Below, in pieces: positions 33,122 through 43,961 of a stretch of DNA of 64,000 bases; within the stretch, counting starts at the first letter, position 1, and each line of letters opens with the position of its first letter. The stretch is from positions 186,001 to 250,000 of the forward strand of contig BTVR01000001.1 of assembly GCA_045864775.1 (NCBI GenBank). The letters run 5' to 3'. The notes under the pieces were generated by a model that saw only the letters and a list, made by a program, of their open reading frames with translations, ran no database searches and had not been told where the DNA came from. The stretch is from Macondimonas sp045864775 (GTDB taxonomy: Bacteria; Pseudomonadota; Gammaproteobacteria; UBA5335). A program made the position numbers and the translations under genes.

Positions 33122-33650
33122 GGGCGGGCGGAGGACTCCGGAGCAGGTGCAGTTGCAGCGGATCGGGCCCGGCGAGTTTAATGCGTTCAGCCGCTTCTAG
33201 CGAGAGCATCTCGGCCGGAAAGTCCGGCGCGATGGGGAGCTGCCGGCCATTGCGGGTGACCAGTACGGCCAGACGGATGGCCGCGGGGCGGCCGTAATCG
33301 AACAGTTCGTTCATCGCGGCCCGAACAGTGCGGCCCGTGTAGAGCACGTCGTCCACGAGCACGATCTCGCGGCCGTCGACCGAGGTCGAGACCTGCGACG
33401 GACGGGCCTGCGCCGGCACGCCGCTGCGCGCCAGATCGTCGCGGTAGAAGCTTACGTCCACCGTGCCCGCGGGCTCGTCGAGGCGAAGGGTGACCTGCAA
33501 TTGGCGGTGCAGAGCCTGGGCCAGCCAGGCGCCGCCGGTGTGGATGCCCACCAGCAGGGGCGGTTCGTTTGCCGCGGCATAGCGGGCGGCGATGGCATTG
33601 GCCAGCGCGTCGATATGGGCGTGCACCCGCGGCGTGTCCCACAGGATCAT
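33099..33650 (-). CDS. pyrR: PyrR bifunctional regulator / uracil phosphoribosyltransferase
   Basis: A 183-residue PRTase-fold protein with the PRPP-binding motif REIVLVDDVLYTGRTVRAAM and PyrR-type GIHTGGAWLAQALHRQL near the N-terminus. In pseudomonads and relatives PyrR precedes pyrB and acts in pyrimidine-dependent control; some homologues bind RNA, others affect transcription differently. No attenuator was recognised upstream because ruvX and yqgE overlap directly (ATGA with ruvX). Confidence 0.93.
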   Translation of the reverse strand: MILWDTPRVHAHIDALANAIAARYAAANEPPLLVGIHTGGAWLAQALHRQLQVTLRLDEPAGTVDVSFYRDDLARSGVPAQARPSQVSTSVDGREIVLVDDVLYTGRTVRAAMNELFDYGRPAAIRLAVLVTRNGRQLPIAPDFPAEMLSLEAAERIKLAGPDPLQLHLLRSPPPAHDATNRA

Positions 33651-34069
33651 GCGGATCGTCCTTCAATATAGGTCATCAGAATCAGGCTGGCGGCGACGGC
33701 GTCCCGACGCGAGGCGGGCAGCTCGCGCGCCACCTGGTCCGCCTCCCAGGAGGTGAGGCGTTCGTCGACACCGATCACGGGCAAACGGTAACGCTCGCCC
33801 AGTTGCGTGCCGAAGGCGGCTGCCGCTTGGGTGATCGCGCCGCTGCTGCCGTCGGCATGCAGCGGCTGGCCGACGATCAGCGCGTCCGGCCGCCATTCCG
33901 CCATGAGCCGGTCGAGCTGGCGCCAGAATTCGGCCGATGCCGGCTGCTGCAGGATGGTCAGCGGCGAGGCGCTGCCGGTGACCGTCTGGCCGACTGCGAC
34001 GCCGACGCGCCGGGCGCCGTAATCGAAGCCCATCAGCGTGCGGTATTCAGGGGCTGCGGCCACGCTCAC
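33647..34069 (-). CDS. ruvX: Holliday junction resolvase-like protein YqgF
   Basis: A 140-residue RNase H-fold protein with MGFDYGARRVGVAVG, ALIVGQPLHADGS and VDERLTSWEAD, the conserved acidic-site motifs of YqgF/RuvX, a nuclease linked to 16S rRNA 5' maturation and recombination. The start is GTG at 34069, overlapping the yqgE stop (GTGA), so translation is coupled. Confidence 0.95.
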   Translation of the reverse strand: MSVAAAPEYRTLMGFDYGARRVGVAVGQTVTGSASPLTILQQPASAEFWRQLDRLMAEWRPDALIVGQPLHADGSSGAITQAAAAFGTQLGERYRLPVIGVDERLTSWEADQVARELPASRRDAVAASLILMTYIEGRSA

Positions 34070-34629
34070 GCATGGCCTGCTTCACTGCCGATCTGCCGCC
34101 AGTCTACGCCCAGCAAGCCAATGGCGGCCGCGAGACGTTCGGGCGCCGGCAGGTCGAAGATGATCCGTCCGTCTGACGGTACCGCAAGCCAGGCGTTGTC
34201 CCGCATCTCCTGTTCGAGCTGGCCGGCGGTCCAGCCGGCGTAGCCCAAGGCCAAGAGATAGCGCGAAGGCCCGCGACCCTGGGCGATGGCCACCAGAATA
34301 TCGCGCGAGGTGGTCACGTGCATGTGCTCGGACACGAACAGACTCGACTCCCAAGGGCCCGCTTCTTCGTGCAGGACGAAGCCACGCTCTTCGCTCACCG
34401 GACCGCCGTGGTAGACGATGTTGTCCCATTCCGACTTTTCAGGACCGGGCAGTTGCATCTGCTCCATGAGCTGGGACAACCGCAGGTCGCTGGGCCGATT
34501 GACGACGATGCCCAGTGCGCCGTCGGCATTGTGTTCACACAAATAGGTGACGGTGTGGGAGAAATTGCGATCGCTCATGCCGGGCATGGCGATCAGCAGG
34601 TGATGCTGGAGATAGCGCCCTTCGATCAT
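34066..34629 (-). CDS. yqgE: YqgE/AlgH family protein
   Basis: A 187-residue protein of the UPF0301 family: YLQHHLLIAMPGMSDRNFSHTVTYLCEH, GIVVNRPSDLRLSQLM, YHGGPVSEERGFVLHE and LALGYAGWTAGQLEQE, all diagnostic. In Pseudomonas AlgH affects alginate and other regulation; the biochemical role is unknown. The family gene order yqgE-ruvX-pyrR-pyrB is typical of Gammaproteobacteria. The ATG at 34629 gives the standard N-terminus; the open frame upstream is antisense-type noise. Confidence 0.95.
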   Translation of the reverse strand: MIEGRYLQHHLLIAMPGMSDRNFSHTVTYLCEHNADGALGIVVNRPSDLRLSQLMEQMQLPGPEKSEWDNIVYHGGPVSEERGFVLHEEAGPWESSLFVSEHMHVTTSRDILVAIAQGRGPSRYLLALGYAGWTAGQLEQEMRDNAWLAVPSDGRIIFDLPAPERLAAAIGLLGVDWRQIGSEAGHA

Positions 34630-34744
34630 GGCTTCATGGTAGGCAGTCGTCCCAGGCGTGACAAGCGTTGCGCCGCATTTCACGAGCGGCGTGCCGACCG
34701 ATGGAGCGCGCCAGCCAGCGCCCCCGTCGGCCGGTTGAATCGCC

Positions 34745-35929
34745 TTACGCCAGGGCTTGCCCCAGCCGGTCCAAGGCCTTGTCGAGCAAGGTTTGGCTGG
34801 TGGCGTAGGACAATCGCATGTGTCCGGGACTGCCAAAGGCCGAGCCGGGTACCAGCGCAACCAGCGCTTCGCTCAGCAGGAACTCGCCGAGTGCGATGTC
34901 ATCGGCGAGATCCGCGCGCCGCTCGAGCACCGCTGAAAAGTCCGGGAAGGCGTAGAAGGTGCCGTCGGAAGGCAGGCAGCGCACGCCGGGCAGCGCGTTG
35001 AGCCGGGCCACCACGGCGTCGTGACGGGCGCGAAAGGCCTTGACCATTTCGCCGACGCAGGACTGATCACCGCGCAACGCGGCTTCGGCGGCGACCTGCG
35101 AGATGGAGGTCGGGTTGGAGGTGCTCTGGGACTGCACGTTGGTCATGGCCTGGATCAGTTCCGCCGGGCCCGCGGTATAGCCGATGCGCCAGCCGGTCAT
35201 GGCGTGGCTCTTGGAGACGCCGTTGATGACCAGCGTGCGCTCGACGAGATCGGGACAGGCCATGGCGATGTTGACGAAGGGCTCGCCCGTCCACAGGATG
35301 ACTTCATAGATGTCGTCGCTGGCGATGAGCACATGGGGATGGCGCCGCAGCACCTCGCCCAGGGCCTCGAGCTCGGCCCGGTTGTAGGCCTTGCCGGTCG
35401 GGTTGGAGGGGCTGTTGAGAACCAGGAGCCGGGTGCGCGGGGTGATGGCCGCTTCGAGTTGCTCGGCTGTGATCTTGAAGCCGGCGTCCATGGGAGTGGG
35501 CACGATGACGGGCGTGGCATCGGCGATCAGGACCATGTCCGGATACGACACCCAGTAGGGGGCGGGGATGATGACCTCATCCCCTGCGTCGAGCAGGGCC
35601 AGGCAGAGATTGAAGAAACTCTGCTTGGCGCCGCAGGACACCAGGATCTGCCTGGGCGTGTAGTGCAGCGCATTGTCGCGCTCGAATTTCGCGATGATCG
35701 CCTGCTTCAGGCCGGCGGTGCCGTCCACGGCCGTATACTTGGTGAAGCCGCGCTGGATCGCCTCCATCGCCGCCGCCTTGATGTGTTCCGGCGTGTCGAA
35801 ATCCGGTTCGCCGGCGCCCAGACCGATCACGTCCTTGCCGCCGGCCTTGAGCGCCGCGGCGCGGGCGGTGACCGCCAGCGTGGGGGAGGGCTTGATGCGT
35901 TGAACGCGCTGAGACAAACGGATGCCCAA
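34745..35929 (-). CDS. Pyridoxal-phosphate aspartate aminotransferase (class I, subgroup Ib)
   Basis: Transfers the amino group between aspartate and 2-oxoglutarate, possibly also prephenate. The 394-residue protein runs from MGIRLSQRVQRIKPSPTLAV through LGAGEPDFDTPEHIK, VLNSPSNPTGKAYNR and VINGVSKSHAMTGWRIGY, in which the Lys binds PLP. There is no in-frame ATG near the family N-terminus; TTG at 35929 is the best start, with AGAGGA about nine bases upstream. A much longer open frame on this strand covers the antisense of uvrB and is not coding there. It is divergent from uvrB with a 66-base gap. Confidence 0.93.
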   Translation of the reverse strand: MGIRLSQRVQRIKPSPTLAVTARAAALKAGGKDVIGLGAGEPDFDTPEHIKAAAMEAIQRGFTKYTAVDGTAGLKQAIIAKFERDNALHYTPRQILVSCGAKQSFFNLCLALLDAGDEVIIPAPYWVSYPDMVLIADATPVIVPTPMDAGFKITAEQLEAAITPRTRLLVLNSPSNPTGKAYNRAELEALGEVLRRHPHVLIASDDIYEVILWTGEPFVNIAMACPDLVERTLVINGVSKSHAMTGWRIGYTAGPAELIQAMTNVQSQSTSNPTSISQVAAEAALRGDQSCVGEMVKAFRARHDAVVARLNALPGVRCLPSDGTFYAFPDFSAVLERRADLADDIALGEFLLSEALVALVPGSAFGSPGHMRLSYATSQTLLDKALDRLGQALA

Positions 35930-35995
35930 GGTGATGTCCTCTTCTGCCGGCTGAGAAACAACCGCACATCTTAAATACCGCTCTGGACCATCGCA

Positions 35996-38002
<2,007 letters not shown>

Positions 38003-38165
38003 GCCACCGAAGCGGAATGTGGCGCACGCGTCAGGTCGCCAAAGCCATCCGGTCCTGGCAGCGCACCCGCTCGCGCCCCTTCGTTTTACGAATGCCGGAT
38101 GCCCGCGCGGCCCGGCGAGGGCGATTCGACCGACGTCGCCGCCGCACGGGGCCGCCTTGAACGGA

Positions 38166-41100
38166 TCAAGGCGTGCGGGAACTCAGGCCGTGTGGTGCCT
38201 GTTGGTCGTCGATGAGGGGTTGGTCTGGCGCATGGCGATGCCCGCGATAATGCACTGCGCGCAGGCGGGGGATGCCCGCGCGCGCCCCCGCCGCCGGGTC
38301 GATGCGCAGGCTGCCGGCTTCCATGCGCAGCCCCAGCAGGCCATAGGCGGTCCAAAGCATGCGCGCCGCAGCGCCGGTATAGCCGGTCCAGCCGCCGCGC
38401 CCGTCGTGACCGGCGCCCCAGTACACATCCGCGGCCTGCTGGTACGGCGGCAGGCCATAACGCACCGGGTCCTTGTCCAGCGGCGAGAGCTTGCGCCAGA
38501 GCGCCCAGGCGCGCCGGCGCCAGTGGTCGGCACGCGCTTTGTCCCCGGCCTGGTCGGCTTGGTCGCTCAGCGCCAGCGCCGCATCGATCAGCCAGGTGGC
38601 GCCATGGCTGTATTGACCGCCGTTTTCGCGCACCCCGGGCGGATAGAGCGCAATGCGACCGGGATAGGGTCGGCTGTCGGCATCGAAAGCCGGGTTCAGC
38701 AGGCGGATGAGGTCGGGCGTCTCGAGGCCGGCGAGGCCCGCGTTTAACGCGGTTTCGGCCCGCTCGAGGTCGGTGGCGCCGGCGATGGCCGGCCAGGCGG
38801 ACATCAATGCGCTCAAGGGGGCGAAGACTTCCCCGGCATCGCTCGTCGCGCGCAGGAAGCGGTCGCCCATCCAGCAGCGACCCAGCGCTTCCCGCAATTG
38901 CCGGATTGCGGCGCGATCGCGCTCGGCCGCCTCAGCGCCCGCCATGCGTTCGGTCAGGGGCAGGAAGCGTTGCAAGACCTCGATCAAGAAGAGCGCCATC
39001 CAGCCGCTTTCGCCGCGGCCTTCCTGTCCAAGTTGGTCGAGCCCATCGTTCCAGTCGCCCGCGCCGATGAGGGGCAAACCGCGCGCGCCGCGTTGAGCGA
39101 GGCTGAGATCGATGGCGCGCCGGCAATGCCGATAAAGGCTGTCCTTATCGCGCGAGATGCGTGGCACGAAGGCGATGTCTGACTGACCTGGCGGAATCGG
39201 GCGGCCTTCGAGATAGGGTAGCTCGGTCTCCAGCACAGCCCAATCGCCGCTGGCCGTGACGTAGTGGGCCGTGACATAGGGGAGCCAGAGATGCGGATCG
39301 CTGGCGCGACTGCGCTGCCCCAGGCCGATGCCGCCACGCGCGGCCGGATGCCACCATTTGAGTACGTCGCCCGCCCGGAACTGGACCGCGGCATGGGCGA
39401 GAATTTGTTCCCGCGCCAAAGCCGGCCACGTCCAGATGAGCGGGAGTACATCCTGGAGTTGATCGCGAAAGCCGAAGGCACCGCTGCGCTGGTTCGGGCC
39501 GAGTCGCCCCCAGAGCCGCGCCGTGAGCACCTGATAGGGGAGCCAGTCGTTGACGAGCCGGTCGAAGTCGGGATCGTCGGTTTCGACACGCAGTTGTCCC
39601 AGGATGCCCGCCCAGTTCTCGCGTGCGTGGACAAGGGCGTTGCGCCCGCCGGCTGGATCCCGGTGGCCCTTGATCAGCTGTTCGGCTTCCTCCGCACTCG
39701 CAGCCTGTCCCATCAGCACGACCAGCTCGCGCGCGCCGTAGGGTTCGATGTCGAACGCACCGCACAGCGCGGCCACGGTTGCGCCATCGGGTCGTTGATC
39801 GACTTCGGCGCGACCGGTGAGCGCCATGGCGGGCCGGCTGGCATCGCCACGGGCACCCCAGAAAGCGCGCCGGTTGAACGTGTGGGCCTCGACCGGCAGA
39901 TCGATCGAGAGAAAACCGGTGCCTTCGTGGAAGATCTGCCCCGGGCGGCTGAACAGGCAGGCGCCCAGCGCGGCATCGAAGGCGGTCGCGATCTGCCGGT
40001 GGCTGTCCTGCGGAAGTTCGGCCAGGGCAAGCTGGGCGTAGGCCGTCAGCCGCAGGGTCCGCGCATGGGCGGCGCGATTCTCCACCCGCAACACACGCAC
40101 TTCCAGCGGCTCCTCCGGCGCGACCACGACCCGGAGCGTCAGCGCAAGATCGGCATTCTCTGCCGTCAGCACGGCTTCGCCCGGTTCGAAACGCACCCGG
40201 TGCGCCGCGTCCTGGCGCAGCGGCGTGAAGCCCGGGCTCAGCAAGGCGCCCGTCTCGAGATCGGTGACGTAGAGCGCTTGCGCGCAGGACGGCGCGGGAA
40301 TGGTGTCCAGCGTGAACGGCGTGAGACCGTTTTGCTGGGCGTTGCCGGCAAATGAGAACTGGGCGCCGTCATTGCCGATCAGCACGCCGTAGCCTTGGCG
40401 ATTGGCAAGCACATGGGTCCAGGGGCGCGGCGTATCGGGGCTCATCTCGAAACCCGGACCGTGCGCGTCGAAGCCGGCAGCCGGCGCAAGCGTGGGCCGC
40501 GGGAGAACGCGGCGCAGGGGCATGGCATGGAGCGGCCGTGGCGCAGCACTGCCCGCGGCCGATCCACGCAGTACCTCGATCGCCGCGAGCGCGGCGGACT
40601 CGGAGTCGGCCCAGCCCTGGATCCACGAGATTTCGAGGGGCTCCCCGGGAGCAACATCAAGTTCCACCTGCAGGGCGGCCGCGGGATCGAAGGGATACAG
40701 CAGCCCCTCGTCGGCTGGGTCACGCAGGCTCTGATGGATGAGCGCGTCGGGTGCATCGGCCGTCCCGCGGCCGATAAAACGGCTGCGGTCGTCCTCGTAC
40801 CCGCTCAGCCGCGCCGCAGGGTGGGGGTCGAAGGCGATGAATCCGCAGCCGGCTGGATGCCGGTGGGGCTTGTCGCCGCCCAGCAGGCGGTTGTGGGCGA
40901 GCAAGGCAGCCGGCTCGCGCAGGTAGCGCACGCCAATGTGGATGGCATTGAAGTCCGGTCGCCGCAGGTAGGCGTCCGGGTGATTCAAGGCCCACTCCAG
41001 ATAACCAGTGAGCCGTAGGCGCCGCGCATGAGCCCCGTTCTGCGCAAGCCGGATGCGCCAACGGATGGCCTCGATCTGCGTGCAGGGCTCGACCATGAGG

Positions 41101-43649
41101 CGAACCTCGAGATTGCCCGGCAGCGCCCGCGTCAGCGCTACATTGCCCTCGGCCGTGCGCCAGATGCGCCTCGTCCCATCGGCCTCATCGCGCATCAGAT
41201 CGACGGGTCGGGCGAACGCGCCATCCGTCTGTATGTCCTGCAGATAGAAGCTTTGCCCATGGGGCAGGGAACAGTCGGCCGCGCGCCGCGAGAGATCCAG
41301 CGCCGGACCCCGCCCGGTATGCACCAGCGCGCGACTGTTGCCGTCGCTGTCCATCTCGAGCTGCAGGCGACCGCTGCTCATCTGCACGAGCCGCCCGGCA
41401 TGCGCCTCGCGCGTGTGATGCAGGCGCCAAAAAATCCAGAGGAGGCCGAGGACCGCCGCCAGCGCCGCAGCCAGATAGACGCCGAGCAGCAGGCGGGCGG
41501 CCGGTATGAGGGCGCTGTCCGATGCCGTCGCGAGACGTTGGGAGTCCTGCCACACGAAATCCCATTCCGCGCCGCGTGGAATATAGAAAGGGAGCAGCAG
41601 CGGGGCCCAGGTCGCAAAACGGCGAATGCCTTCCGGGATGACGGGCGTGGGCGCCGCATGACCGAGCCAGCGCGACAGCCGCGCCTCGAGCCGATCCAGC
41701 CCGATGAAGGAGAGGTTGACGAGGGTCGCGACCCGCAGTCCCATGTGATCGAACCAGATCAGGATGCGCAGCCAGCCGTAGGTCATGAGCCCCAGAAAGG
41801 TCTGTAGACTCCACTCGCGGAACGCTGCCTCATCGAGGCGCAGGCCCTGCGCCGTGGCCAGCCCGGTGCGAATCGCGCCGTCCTGGTTGTACCACGCGGG
41901 ATTCGGCGCCATCTTGAGGAAGGTCTGAATGATGGGCGCCATCCACAAGCCCCAGCGCTGCACCCGCACGGCCTGGGTCACGACGTTCGCCAATCCGTCT
42001 CGCGTGAAAAGATGCCGCACGGGTTCCAGGCTGCGCTGGAAGATCGCCGTGAGAACGATCAGGTTGATGCTGAACAGCGGCGCGGCGATCGACCAGTTGA
42101 TGACCCCCGCCAGGGAATCGCAATAGAACTGCTTGAGGCCGCCGGATACGGCGCCGAGGTTGATCGCGCCCCAGCGGCTGAACAGGGGATAGGTGACGTA
42201 GTCATAAACGGGCTGGCCGGCCGCGGGCCCGTGAATCTGCGCGTAGCGCAGGAGCTTTTCACCCACCGTCTGCAACTGAGCGGCGTCGAAATACCACGCG
42301 AGCATGCCGCCGACGCCGCCGCTCAACAGCGCCGCGAAAGCGTAGCTGCGCGGCGTGTCGAAATGCTGCCGACGGCCGCGCAGTCGCGCGAGGCCGTGCA
42401 TCAGCCCGTCGACCCCCGCGCCCGCCAGCGCACCGACCACGAAGCCGCTCACGAAACGCAGGTCGGCGGAGGCAGCGATGGCGTTCCGTTCGATCAGCAG
42501 GGCCAGCCCGAAACCCAGCACCACGCCGCGCGCATAATTGTCCGGCGCCAGAAGATTGCGGCGCAGACGCCCGACGAAAGGCGCGCTGCCGTCAAAGCTT
42601 TCGATGAGCGTGCGGGCCAAACCGAACAGCAACGGGCCCAGCAGGATGCCTGCGAGCCAGGGCATCGCCTCCAGCCCATGTCTGAACGCGGGATAGCGGT
42701 ACAGCAGCGCCGCTGTTCCCAGAATCAACATGAACAAGGCCCCGTAAACGGCGCCTTTGGCTGCGCCTTCGCGGATCTGTGGCGCGAGCGTCACGGATTG
42801 CGGTCGTTGATCGCGCAACCCCTGCATCAGCAAGGCCGTGATGAAAAAAGTCTGCGCCCACAGTCCGGCTTGTGCCCATGCCGCCAGGGCCACGACGACG
42901 GCCAGTGCCGCCAGCGGATGCCAGCTGAGCAGCGCCGCGCTGCTGCCCCAATCGGCCATCATCGGCGTCCAAGCCGCCCAGGCGCCGCAGAGTACCGCCG
43001 TCATCAACAGCCGAACGTCCCGGCTTGCCCGACCGTCGACCAGCAGCCCCATCCCCCACACCGCAGCCAGATTGATGCCGCCGAGCAGCAGCGTGCGTCC
43101 CACGGCCGCATGGCTACCCGGCTCCAGGACTGCTCCCGCGAGCATCTGCCCCCAACGCGCCAGCAGCGCGCTGTTGCCCAAGAGCAGCAAGAGGTTGAAG
43201 CCGAGCGGAACGGCGAGAAACGCCAGAGCGGCTGGATGCCCAAGCGCAGCCCGACGGCGGATTCTGGCCACGAGACTGGCAAACAGAAAGGCAGCCGCGA
43301 TCAGCGTGGCCGCGCCTTGGGTGAGCGTCGGCACCTGATGCCACGCCACCGGCATGGCCCAGAGGCTCGCTGCGGGATCGGCCGACCAGGCCAGCGCGCC
43401 GACGATGGCAGCGTCGCGGACGCGATCGCGCCATCGTTGCGATCGCGAGGGCACACGGGTTTCACCGTCGCAGAGGGTGAGCGTCAGCCATGCCAGGAGC
43501 GCCACCAGCCATGCGGTCGCGGGCTCATCGGCGCATGCCAGCCACGCTACGGTTCCCGCGGCAGACACAATGGCTGCCAGCACGCGCACGGGCGAAATCG
43601 TGGTTCGGTCCTCGAACAACAGGGCCGATGGGGCGCGGGTGTCATTCAT
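38166..43649 (-). CDS. Giant membrane-anchored GH94 (cyclic-glucan-synthase-like) protein
   Basis: An 1827-residue protein. About the first 760 residues hold some 15 hydrophobic helices with no recognised glycosyltransferase domain. Then come two glycosyltransferase-36-type beta-sandwich segments (around QMSSGRLQLEMDSDGNSRAL and VLANRQGYGVLIGNDGAQFS) and an (alpha/alpha)6 barrel of family GH94 with GAFGFRDQLQDVLPL, VLKWWHP and the catalytic Asp in GAGDWNDGLDQLG. This C-terminal half resembles the phosphorylase/cyclisation part of cyclic beta-1,2-glucan synthase (NdvB/Cgs, about 2800 residues). The N-terminal GT84 domain of that enzyme is not seen. The ATG at 43649 gives MNDTRAPSAL. A role in periplasmic glucan processing is likely. 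Confidence 0.8.
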   Translation of the reverse strand: MNDTRAPSALLFEDRTTISPVRVLAAIVSAAGTVAWLACADEPATAWLVALLAWLTLTLCDGETRVPSRSQRWRDRVRDAAIVGALAWSADPAASLWAMPVAWHQVPTLTQGAATLIAAAFLFASLVARIRRRAALGHPAALAFLAVPLGFNLLLLLGNSALLARWGQMLAGAVLEPGSHAAVGRTLLLGGINLAAVWGMGLLVDGRASRDVRLLMTAVLCGAWAAWTPMMADWGSSAALLSWHPLAALAVVVALAAWAQAGLWAQTFFITALLMQGLRDQRPQSVTLAPQIREGAAKGAVYGALFMLILGTAALLYRYPAFRHGLEAMPWLAGILLGPLLFGLARTLIESFDGSAPFVGRLRRNLLAPDNYARGVVLGFGLALLIERNAIAASADLRFVSGFVVGALAGAGVDGLMHGLARLRGRRQHFDTPRSYAFAALLSGGVGGMLAWYFDAAQLQTVGEKLLRYAQIHGPAAGQPVYDYVTYPLFSRWGAINLGAVSGGLKQFYCDSLAGVINWSIAAPLFSINLIVLTAIFQRSLEPVRHLFTRDGLANVVTQAVRVQRWGLWMAPIIQTFLKMAPNPAWYNQDGAIRTGLATAQGLRLDEAAFREWSLQTFLGLMTYGWLRILIWFDHMGLRVATLVNLSFIGLDRLEARLSRWLGHAAPTPVIPEGIRRFATWAPLLLPFYIPRGAEWDFVWQDSQRLATASDSALIPAARLLLGVYLAAALAAVLGLLWIFWRLHHTREAHAGRLVQMSSGRLQLEMDSDGNSRALVHTGRGPALDLSRRAADCSLPHGQSFYLQDIQTDGAFARPVDLMRDEADGTRRIWRTAEGNVALTRALPGNLEVRLMVEPCTQIEAIRWRIRLAQNGAHARRLRLTGYLEWALNHPDAYLRRPDFNAIHIGVRYLREPAALLAHNRLLGGDKPHRHPAGCGFIAFDPHPAARLSGYEDDRSRFIGRGTADAPDALIHQSLRDPADEGLLYPFDPAAALQVELDVAPGEPLEISWIQGWADSESAALAAIEVLRGSAAGSAAPRPLHAMPLRRVLPRPTLAPAAGFDAHGPGFEMSPDTPRPWTHVLANRQGYGVLIGNDGAQFSFAGNAQQNGLTPFTLDTIPAPSCAQALYVTDLETGALLSPGFTPLRQDAAHRVRFEPGEAVLTAENADLALTLRVVVAPEEPLEVRVLRVENRAAHARTLRLTAYAQLALAELPQDSHRQIATAFDAALGACLFSRPGQIFHEGTGFLSIDLPVEAHTFNRRAFWGARGDASRPAMALTGRAEVDQRPDGATVAALCGAFDIEPYGARELVVLMGQAASAEEAEQLIKGHRDPAGGRNALVHARENWAGILGQLRVETDDPDFDRLVNDWLPYQVLTARLWGRLGPNQRSGAFGFRDQLQDVLPLIWTWPALAREQILAHAAVQFRAGDVLKWWHPAARGGIGLGQRSRASDPHLWLPYVTAHYVTASGDWAVLETELPYLEGRPIPPGQSDIAFVPRISRDKDSLYRHCRRAIDLSLAQRGARGLPLIGAGDWNDGLDQLGQEGRGESGWMALFLIEVLQRFLPLTERMAGAEAAERDRAAIRQLREALGRCWMGDRFLRATSDAGEVFAPLSALMSAWPAIAGATDLERAETALNAGLAGLETPDLIRLLNPAFDADSRPYPGRIALYPPGVRENGGQYSHGATWLIDAALALSDQADQAGDKARADHWRRRAWALWRKLSPLDKDPVRYGLPPYQQAADVYWGAGHDGRGGWTGYTGAAARMLWTAYGLLGLRMEAGSLRIDPAAGARAGIPRLRAVHYRGHRHAPDQPLIDDQQAPHGLSSRTP

Positions 43650-43961
43650 CGCGATCCTGGGGTGATGTCGGGTGCTTGATCGCAGCACATGGAAGCGGGC
43701 GCGTCAGGGTTCTCTGGGATTCTATCGGCAGGCGGCCTGGCGTTCATGACAGAACCGCTCCCGGACGGCAACGGCCCCGTAGCGGTTCGTGCGGTGTCAT
43801 CCAAACGGATGCGGGCGCGAGCACGTGGCCCTGCCGCAGGAAGAAAAGCGGTAACCAGCCGCCGTAAGCGGCCGGTGCCGGGCCAAAGCGACAGGGCAGC
43901 GCCGCATGCACGCAAAGCCGCGCGGTGAAAATCCCGGGGCGCGGCCGCGAGCGGGTCGTGT
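43650..43961. other. Intergenic region, nothing recognised
   Basis: About 310 GC-rich bases between the GH94 gene start and the end of the FTR1 fusion gene. No promoter, repeat or small gene could be supported. Confidence 0.4.

Noticed and set aside
35930..35995. LexA box for uvrB
   Set aside because: No CTG-N10-CAG was found in the short divergent region.
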